DNA from: Tetraselmis striata
Lineage: Eukaryota; Chlorophyta; Chlorodendrophyceae; Chlorodendrales; Chlorodendraceae
Assembly (NCBI GenBank): GCA_006384855.1
Contig: VCJN01000454.1
Coordinates: forward strand, 1 to 64,000
DNA: 64,000 nucleotides
Reading direction: 5' to 3'
Shown here: piece after piece, positions 56,588 through 64,000 of the stretch
How the letters are laid out: each line of letters starts with the position of its first letter
Position numbering within the stretch: the first letter of the stretch is position 1
Position numbers and translations under genes: made by a program
The notes under the pieces: model-generated
Told to the model about the DNA's origin: nothing
What the model saw: only the letters and a program-made list of their open reading frames with translations
The model's database searches: none

Positions 56588-59300
56588 TTCAAAGCCAAGG
56601 GCGCCACCGCACCTCTAACCACTCGTTAGAGTGGTGTAAGCCTCGAATGTGGCTTGCACGCAACCTATAAGAGCATCCGCTATACTTTCGCGTTGGTGTT
56701 GCCTTCGCATGACCTCTGGCAGCGTGGGCAGGTTCTCATCTGTAGCGTTCTTATTACCGCATCAGCACCCGGATCGAGAGATACCTTGCTGCTCTTTGTT
56801 CCTCGGGAACCTTACCAAGAGCATTGCTGACTTTGCTGTTATTACGAGATGCATTGCGATATGATGCTGGAGCAGTCATTTTTCTCAGTGAATGCGCTCC
56901 ATTTGGCCACTGTAGTGAGTGAGAGGGGGCTAGCTCTCATTGTATACAGCCATTGCCCCAGTTTTGGGACTGTCTGTGCATAATGCGAGGTACATTCGCC
57001 GGCTTTGAAGTATCCCTCTGCAATTCCGTACTTCCTTGGACACGTGTATCAGGGACAGACTGTGCTTCGATCCTTTTCTTTGAGTGCTTCATTGTGCAAT
57101 TATGTTGTGCCCACTGACACCCTCCTGGCGGATGGGGCGCGACAGGGGGCGCGCAGACTACAACATCACGCTCATCAACAAGATGGCCGCCCCCGCAGAC
57201 TGCGCCGTGCCGCTAAAGGATGAGGCGCTGTACGGCATGGGCCCCACCAGCGTGTCGTGGCATGCCGACTCGAGCCTGGAGGACTGGAGCAGCATTGCTG
57301 TGTGGCAGACCACGGATAATGCCCCCGACGCCACAGACTGGTACGGGGAATGCGAATGCCCCATGGCCTTCCCCATTTGGACAGTCCTCACCTCCCTCCG
57401 TCTCTGGGGTCTGGACATGTGCGTGTACATCAGTACGGGTGCCGACACGGTAATAAGAACACTGCGAATAGGAACCCGCCCTAACTGCCGGAGATCAAAT
57501 GCAGAAAACACTGATACAGAGGGCTGAAAACACGACTGAAACGAGTGTTGTTAATTGGTTGCATGCAAGCCCAGTTTGAAGCTTATAGTAAATAAGGGTT
57601 CTTATAGTTGGGGTGGCACCCGTAAATACAAATCAATACGGGTGCCAACGCGGAACTCGGAACACTGCGAATAAGAACCTGCCCCACCTGTCAGAGAACA
57701 AATGTAGACTAAACCATAGAGGAATTGCAGCAAATGTTCTTATTGGTTGCATGCAAGCCAAATTCGAGGCTTATAATGAGGCCTCTTCTAGGTGAGTCGG
57801 CACCTGTACTTAGACTCGCAGTGTTATTATGCCATGATCATTTGAGTGCGGGCAGTCAACACGATATCAATGAGGAGTGCGTCACTGTTGTCCACGAAGC
57901 TCCGGTGTGATATCAAGCCCCGATTCTGGTATTTGCTTGTAGTCATCTGCAAGCCAGCAGTGTCGCACATCTGCCGGTGCATATGTTGCTCATCTTTTGC
58001 ATACTGTGTGTGTGTGTGTGTTTTGGGGGGAGGGGGCATTTATCATCAAGGCAAGAATGCATTCTGAGGCTAAGGGGGCCGACATCTTATTAACAACACT
58101 GCAAATAAGAACCCTCCCTGTCTGCCAGAGGTCAAAGTGGACGAAATTTTAGCGGAACTGCGGCGAATGTTCTTGTCGGTCCGAATTCGAGGTTTATAAG
58201 ACGGGTACCTATGGCTGCGTCGGCGCCGGTGTGCGGCATCTTCACAACACAACTGAGTGCATTATTATCGCAGGTGCGTCCAGAGATGCATGTAAGCCTC
58301 CCGTGCTGCGCCACGCGAGGTTGAGCTGATACTGCTGTATACACGTGTGGGCACGATCGGCTACCGCATGCCCACCGTTGCTCACCTTATATGGCATACC
58401 ACTGGCATAAGTAAGTGTTATTTCACGACACAAAACTCCGGTGGATGTGCCCTCTGACTTGGCGCCCACTATATGTTCGTGTGCCCCGCACCATATTGAT
58501 TTCTGCCTGCGGGCCCAAACCGTAATGACATGAACCGCGGCATCAGATTTCCGTTCATCGGCTTTTGTGGCATATTCTAATACATATCCATACGATTATA
58601 TACCTCCTCTTTTCCCTATGGGGTCGAACACATTACTCCCCAAACCCAAAGCGTGGTGACAGTAGCCGTGGTGTGCATCGCCAGCGTTGACATTGAGATA
58701 TTTGGCAGATAGGGGGGGGGGGGGGGGATTATTGGCAACATAGACAAAGGGTATATGACCGAATCCCATGGCGCATGCTGTGTGCCGGCATCAGCGCTGC
58801 ATGTTTCACGTCTGACTTGCATCGACTGTTCGCTCCTTGTGCATGCCCTCCGTCTGCCCTACCCAGGCACGTGGCGGTGCGGGTGGCACATGACGAGGCA
58901 ACCCCCGCGCTGCGCGTGCCGCTGCGAACGCGCGAGACGTACTACATGCTGGGCGACTTCAACCACCACCACCACCACGCGGTGCTGGCGGGCGCGTCAG
59001 ACCGCTACAGCAGCACGCACCGCGTGGCCGTGACGGGCCGGGACACGTGGGGCTACATCAAGGCGCGCTGCCAGGCCGCGCTGGGCGTGGTGGCGGCTGC
59101 GGGCGGGCCGGTGGTGGCCGCGGACGGGTTGCGGGCGGTGGGGGAGGCGCTGCTGGAGGTGGAGCTGCAGTGGCTGCGCATGTTCTGGATGCAGGGCGCG
59201 CGCCACGCGGACTCGCACGACGCCTTCTGGCTGCCGCGCATGCACAAGCTGCGGCGGTGGTGGGGCCAGCTGGAGGACAGCCGCCAGCGCTCTCTGCAGG
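54774..59300 (+). CDS. FTO: FTO-like 2-oxoglutarate/Fe(II) RNA/DNA demethylase, left palindrome arm
   Basis: FTO oxidatively demethylates N6-methyladenine-type bases. Exons: 54,774-55,073; 55,680-56,205; 56,366-56,477; 57,146-57,340; 58,867-~59,300, all in phase with GT-AG junctions. After a Lys/Arg/Gly-rich N-terminus (~200 residues, including RSKKKRKLRV) come GLFHYDIVSAGKAVSS, LLGNAGMTYHYQRLRIFAYP, ALRRLNEAMVVRTNTLL, ADYNITLINKM, VSWHAD (Fe ligands ~H352/D354), DWHVAVRVAHDEATPALRVP, and HHAVLAGASDRYSSTHRV (Fe ligand ~H415; 2OG Arg ~R424; R430), with the 9- and 6-residue spacings of human H307/R316/R322. The FTO-specific C-terminal helices follow (VELQWLRMFWMQGARH, LRRWWGQLEDSRQRSL). The frame then runs into a poly-C tract, and ~70-80 residues of the C-terminal domain are not found. 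An in-frame extension upstream (54,744) suggests a further 5' exon. Confidence 0.85.
56549..56585 (+). repeat. (GT)n microsatellite in FTO intron 3
   Basis: About 18 GT units, mirrored as (CA)n at 62,366-62,402 in the right arm. Confidence 0.95.
56630..56780 (-). repeat. MITE-like family A in FTO intron 3
   Basis: GCCTCGAATGTGGCTTGCAC, GCATGACCTCTGGCAGCGTG, GCAGGTTCTCATCTGTAGCG, ATCAGCACCCGG: collinear with other copies. Mirrored at about 62,171-62,321. Confidence 0.65.
57435..57623 (+). mobile_element. MITE-like family A, copy with terminal inverted repeats
   Basis: 189 bp, starting ACGGGTGCC and ending GGCACCCGT (perfect 9-bp terminal inverted repeats), in FTO intron 4. Internal words: GGTAATAAGAACACTGCGAA, TAATTGGTTGCATGCAAGCC. 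No coding capacity; a flanking duplication was not resolved. Mirrored at about 61,327-61,515. Confidence 0.7.
57638..57807 (+). mobile_element. MITE-like family A, second copy with terminal inverted repeats
   Basis: 170 bp, starting ACGGGTGCC and ending GGCACCTGT (one mismatch between ends). It follows the previous copy after 14 bp. Words GCGAATAAGAACCTGCCCCA and TTATTGGTTGCATGCAAGCC match the family. Mirrored at about 61,142-61,311. Confidence 0.7.
58070..58245 (+). repeat. MITE-like family A, third copy in FTO intron 4
   Basis: Begins GGCCGACATCTTATTAACAA and includes AATAAGAACCCTCCCTGTCT, CCAGAGGTCAAAGTGGAC and ATTCGAGGTTTATAAGACGG, ending GCGTCGGCGCC. The ends are diverged relative to the TIR copies. 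Confidence 0.6.
58520..58665 (+). repeat. Dispersed repeat family B, copy 3 (FTO intron 4)
   Basis: GGCATATTCTAATACATATC, CCTCTTTTCCCTATGGGG and ACCCAAAGCGTGGTGACAGT match the order of the 28.8- and 42.5-kb copies. Mirrored at about 60,284-60,429. Confidence 0.55.
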
Positions 59301-59316
59301 CACCCGCCCCCGCCCC

Positions 59317-59634
59317 CCCCCCCCCCCCCCCCCCCCGGCCCACCCCCCCGGTATATACAGTCGGCTGATGTATATTTGCCCTACATTTGTCAACTCTCAC
59401 AGCTTCGGCTATCCAGCTTCTTCCAGCGCTTCGGGTAGCGTTTCTGGGTAGTGACGGTATGTCCCTTGTAGCAATGTGCTAGCAATGTTTAAAATTACGA
59501 TCATTCACGAACCCACTATATCATGAAAACCAATATTCAACAAAAATATCAAGAATCCAAATTGAGTAGGCATGCACATGGTGTGCCAGTAGGTAGGTGG
59601 GCACCGGGAAAACAAAATAGGGGGGAGGGGGGGG
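59317..59634. other. Spacer (loop) of the inverted repeat
   Basis: About 320 bp of unique sequence between the arms, bordered by the poly-C run (59,316-59,336) and the G-rich run (59,621-59,640). No ORF continuing the FTO C-terminal domain was found on either side. Confidence 0.8.
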
Positions 59635-62363
59635 GGGCGGGGGCGGTGCCTGCAGAGAGCGCTGGCGGCTGTCCTCCAGCTGGCCCCACCACCGCCGCAG
59701 CTTGTGCATGCGCGGCAGCCAGAAGGCGTCGTGCGAGTCCGCGTGGCGCGCGCCCTGCATCCAGAACATGCGCAGCCACTGCAGCTCCACCTCCAGCAGC
59801 GCCTCCCCCACCGCCCGCAACCCGTCCGCGGCCACCACCGGCCCGCCCGCAGCCGCCACCACGCCCAGCGCGGCCTGGCAGCGCGCCTTGATGTAGCCCC
59901 ACGTGTCCCGGCCCGTCACGGCCACGCGGTGCGTGCTGCTGTAGCGGTCTGACGCGCCCGCCAGCACCGCGTGGTGGTGGTGGTGGTTGAAGTCGCCCAG
60001 CATGTAGTACGTCTCGCGCGTTCGCAGCGGCACGCGCAGCGCGGGGGTTGCCTCGTCATGTGCCACCCGCACCGCCACGTGCCTGGGTAGGGCAGACGGA
60101 GGGCATGCACAAGGAGCGAACAGTCGATGCAAGTCAGACGTGAAACATGCAGCGCTGATGCCGGCACACAGCATGCGCCATGGGATTCGGTCATATACCC
60201 TTTGTCTATGTTGCCAATAATCCCCCCCCCCCCCCCCTATCTGCCAAATATCTCAATGTCAACGCTGGCGATGCACACCACGGCTACTGTCACCACGCTT
60301 TGGGTTTGGGGAGTAATGTGTTCGACCCCATAGGGAAAAGAGGAGGTATATAATCGTATGGATATGTATTAGAATATGCCACAAAAGCCGATGAACGGAA
60401 ATCTGATGCCGCGGTTCATGTCATTACGGTTTGGGCCCGCAGGCAGAAATCAATATGGTGCGGGGCACACGAACATATAGTGGGCGCCAAGTCAGAGGGC
60501 ACATCCACCGGAGTTTTGTGTCGTGAAATAACACTTACTTATGCCAGTGGTATGCCATATAAGGTGAGCAACGGTGGGCATGCGGTAGCCGATCGTGCCC
60601 ACACGTGTATACAGCAGTATCAGCTCAACCTCGCGTGGCGCAGCACGGGAGGCTTACATGCATCTCTGGACGCACCTGCGATAATAATGCACTCAGTTGT
60701 GTTGTGAAGATGCCGCACACCGGCGCCGACGCAGCCATAGGTACCCGTCTTATAAACCTCGAATTCGGACCGACAAGAACATTCGCCGCAGTTCCGCTAA
60801 AATTTCGTCCACTTTGACCTCTGGCAGACAGGGAGGGTTCTTATTTGCAGTGTTGTTAATAAGATGTCGGCCCCCTTAGCCTCAGAATGCATTCTTGCCT
60901 TGATGATAAATGCCCCCTCCCCCCAAAACACACACACACACACAGTATGCAAAAGATGAGCAACATATGCACCGGCAGATGTGCGACACTGCTGGCTTGC
61001 AGATGACTACAAGCAAATACCAGAATCGGGGCTTGATATCACACCGGAGCTTCGTGGACAACAGTGACGCACTCCTCATTGATATCGTGTTGACTGCCCG
61101 CACTCAAATGATCATGGCATAATAACACTGCGAGTCTAAGTACAGGTGCCGACTCACCTAGAAGAGGCCTCATTATAAGCCTCGAATTTGGCTTGCATGC
61201 AACCAATAAGAACATTTGCTGCAATTCCTCTATGGTTTAGTCTACATTTGTTCTCTGACAGGTGGGGCAGGTTCTTATTCGCAGTGTTCCGAGTTCCGCG
61301 TTGGCACCCGTATTGATTTGTATTTACGGGTGCCACCCCAACTATAAGAACCCTTATTTACTATAAGCTTCAAACTGGGCTTGCATGCAACCAATTAACA
61401 ACACTCGTTTCAGTCGTGTTTTTCAGCCCTCTGTATCAGTGTTTTCTGCATTTGATCTCCGGCAGTTAGGGCGGGTTCCTATTCGCAGTGTTCTTATTAC
61501 CGTGTCGGCACCCGTACTGATGTACACGCACATGTCCAGACCCCAGAGACGGAGGGAGGTGAGGACTGTCCAAATGGGGAAGGCCATGGGGCATTCGCAT
61601 TCCCCGTACCAGTCTGTGGCGTCGGGGGCATTATCCGTGGTCTGCCACACAGCAATGCTGCTCCAGTCCTCCAGGCTCGAGTCGGCATGCCACGACACGC
61701 TGGTGGGGCCCATGCCGTACAGCGCCTCATCCTTTAGCGGCACGGCGCAGTCTGCGGGGGCGGCCATCTTGTTGATGAGCGTGATGTTGTAGTCTGCGCG
61801 CCCCCTGTCGCGCCCCATCCGCCAGGAGGGTGTCAGTGGGCACAACATAATTGCACAATGAAGCACTCAAAGAAAAGGATCGAAGCACAGTCTGTCCCTG
61901 ATACACGTGTCCAAGGAAGTACGGAATTGCAGAGGGATACTTCAAAGCCGGCGAATGTACCTCGCATTATGCACAGACAGTCCCAAAACTGGGGGCAATG
62001 GCTGTATACAATGAGAGCTAGCCCCCTCTCACTCACTACAGTGGCCAAATGGAGCGCATTCACTGAGAAAAATGACTGCTCCAGCATCATATCGCAATGC
62101 ATCTCGTAATAACAGCAAAGTCAGCAATGCTCTTGGTAAGGTTCCCGAGGAACAAAGAGCAGCAAGGTATCTCTCGATCCGGGTGCTGATGCGGTAATAA
62201 GAACGCTACAGATGAGAACCTGCCCACGCTGCCAGAGGTCATGCGAAGGCAACACCAACGCGAAAGTATAGCGGATGCTCTTATAGGTTGCGTGCAAGCC
62301 ACATTCGAGGCTTACACCACTCTAACGAGTGGTTAGAGGTGCGGTGGCGCCCTTGGCTTTGAA

Positions 62364-62406
<43 letters not shown>

Positions 62407-64000
62407 TCATGCGCTCTCTCTCTCTCCTTCTATCTGCCTGTGCCGTGCATGTTTGTGCTCGGCGTCAGCGCACCGGTGGATGAGCCCGCTCTGCTGGTCG
62501 AGCAGCGTATTGGTCCGCACCACCATCGCCTCGTTCAGGCGGCGCAGGGCGCGGAAGGGGCTTCCGGGCTCAGTGTGCTGTCCTCTGCATGGAGTCGGGG
62601 AGGGCATTGGGATTACCAGAAGCATCAGCATCGGGGTTGGCATTGGCAAACCTCGTTGATCCTTCCACGCCTCCCCTCCGCTGGAAGTGGCAGAGGATGG
62701 GGGTGATGATAAGGATAGGTGGGGAGAGGGGGGCTGTCCCGCACCCCAGGGGTAGGCGAAGATGCGGAGCCGCTGGTAGTGGTACGTCATGCCGGCGTTG
62801 CCAAGCAGTGTGCGCTCGCAAAAGGTGGAGGACACGGCCTTGCCGGCGGACACAATGTCGTAGTGGAACAGCCCGGCCGCAGACATCGCCGCCAGCGCGC
62901 GCTCTGTCTCCGCATGCAGCGCCTCCGGGAAAGCGTCCGCCCCGTCGTGCTCAAAACCGGCGTAGCAGGCAGCGCGCGCGGCGGCAAAGGCTGGCGAGGC
63001 GGGCGTGAGCACCGCCATGCGGGTCGGGTGCGGGAAGGGCGCCGGTGGACCCGAGGCGGACCGCCCTGGCGGGCCCGCTGGGAAGCCCTGCGGCGGGGCA
63101 GTCTTGCCCTGCCCCTGCCCCTGCCCCCCTGTACCGCCTGTGCCTTCAGCCGGCGGCCTGCGCCCCTCCCCAACCCCGCCTCTGCCCCCCTCCAGCACCC
63201 GCAGCTTCCGCTTCTTCTTGCTGCGCTTGCCCTCTCCTGCCACGGCTGGCACCGACCTGCTGCCGGCCTCCTACGAATGGAAAGGTGAAATGGTGCATGG
63301 GGTCAGGCGGCGAGGAAGAGGCGCGGCCAGGGCAGTGACGACTGGAGGGGGAGGTGTGGAAGCAGGTGCGAACGGCCCCACTGGCATGCCTCTATGTGCC
63401 TCGGCACTTGTCTGGGAGATGGGTGTGGTGCGCTATGTGCCAGCAGCCTCGTCTGCGTTGGTGTTGGGGCAGGGAAGTGGAATGGCGTGGGGGAGGGAGG
63501 AGTCCCTAACAAGAACGGGGGCAACGAGCAACGCGACCCACATTCTCGCCATCCGCCGCCTGACGGCGCTTCCGGCCGGCTCCCCCTGGCCGAAAGCCTG
63601 GCCGGTCGCCCTCCACCGTCCCTGCGCTGCCGCCGTCTCCCGCCTGCGTCGATTCAGCACGGGTAGCTCAGTGGGTGCCCTCTCCCCCCCCCCCTCCCCC
63701 CCCCGCGCCCAGGGAGAGGAGCACCGCCACTTGGTTGCTGCAGCGGTGGCGACTCAAGTAGCAACCAGGCACGTGTTTTTTTTTTCGCGAGGCATCGGCT
63801 CACGCGTGCTCCACTTCGCGGATGAGTTGCCGACTCGACGCCCCACATGCAACACGACGCGGCACGGCGCCCCTCACCTTTCTACCAACAGTGCATGGCT
63901 TCTTCAGGGTCGGACGCTGCGCCAAGCTGCCACCGGCAGGCCGGCTGCCGCCCACCGCGCCCGGGTGCGCCTCGCGGCCGGTGTGCCCCTTCAGCTGCGT
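59635..64000 (-). repeat. Right arm of the inverted repeat (continues beyond window)
   Basis: Reverse complement of 54,951-59,316. It has at least one single-base deletion relative to the left arm (at about 62,578, in FTO exon 3), at least two single-base insertions (an extra G at about 61,990; an extra T at about 61,422), and length differences in G/C runs. Confidence 0.97.
59649..64000 (-). pseudogene. FTO: FTO-like gene, right arm; exon 3 carries a 1-nt deletion; 5' end outside window
   Basis: Mirror of the left-arm gene. Exons (minus): 63,878 to beyond 64,000; 63,270-62,745; 62,584-62,474; 61,804-61,610; 60,082-~59,649. Splice sites and catalytic motifs are the same as in the left copy. 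Exon 3 is 111 nt instead of 112 because one A is missing (GAGGACAGCACAC versus GAGGACAAGCACAC). Joined with the same splice sites the frame shifts before the catalytic HxD exon, so this copy would not give a functional enzyme unless the difference is a sequencing error. The C-terminal end fuses into different loop sequence after the homopolymer. Confidence 0.75.

Larger units (their letters stand above)
54951..59316 (+). repeat. Left arm of a >4.3-kb inverted repeat
   Basis: Each segment read here is found in reverse complement at 59,635-64,000 (coordinates sum to ~118,950). The arm ends in a poly-C tract at about 59,316. It extends left at least to 54,951, the point that pairs with the window end; its true outer limit is unknown. 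Differences noted are single-base homopolymer or near-homopolymer indels. Confidence 0.97.

Noticed and set aside
1-64000. CRISPR arrays, bacterial operons, rRNA genes, telomeric repeats.
   Set aside because: None seen; the spliced genes and LINEs rule out a prokaryotic source, and no TTTAGGG/TTAGGG-type array is present.

Overview
This window looks like nuclear DNA from a eukaryote, most likely a unicellular alga; a chlorophyte/prasinophyte-like green alga is my best guess, at low confidence. Genes are monocistronic, GC-rich and split by many GT-AG introns, lie on both strands, and sit in a repeat-rich background of non-LTR retrotransposons, LTR-type relics, MITE-like elements, microsatellites and very long C/G homopolymers. 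Nothing bacterial (operons, Shine-Dalgarno spacing, CRISPR) is visible. An FTO-type dioxygenase fits an alga, because that family is known from vertebrates and several algal lineages.

Layout. 0-3.1 kb: relics of retroelements, including a decayed LINE with reverse-transcriptase and endonuclease-like parts. 3.8-5.7 kb: a tandem-duplicated coiled-coil ORF bracketed by identical 176-bp direct repeats. 5.7-6.0 kb: a capsid-like fragment. 6.46-6.84 kb: an intronless HSP20-type small heat-shock protein. 7.56-10.33 kb (-): PAF-acetylhydrolase, five exons. 12.3-14.06 kb (-): organellar ribosomal protein bS18, two exons. 15-20 kb: repeat-rich, gene-poor DNA. 21.5-23.8 kb (+): an F-box protein, four exons. 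26.66-31.5 kb (-): a Kelch-repeat protein, nine exons. 31.98-36.78 kb (-): a near-complete LINE with target-site duplications and a second small retroelement nested in it. 38.2-45.0 kb (+): a FANCE-like DNA-repair gene, seven exons. 45-54 kb: degenerate DNA, including a copy of the last FANCE exon and an unrecognised spliced gene. 54.7-64.0 kb: a very large inverted repeat whose arms each carry an FTO-like gene; the right arm runs off the window.

The host genes share no single pathway: chaperone (HSP20), phospholipid metabolism (PAF-AH), organellar translation (bS18), ubiquitin ligase adaptor (F-box), Kelch scaffold, interstrand-crosslink repair (FANCE) and nucleic-acid demethylation (FTO). 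All multi-exon models were built by hand from splice signals, reading-frame continuity and remembered family motifs. In each model the intron phases agree across all exons, which is the main support. The most notable observations are the >4.3-kb palindrome around FTO, the FANCE gene, and the nested, TSD-bounded LINE.
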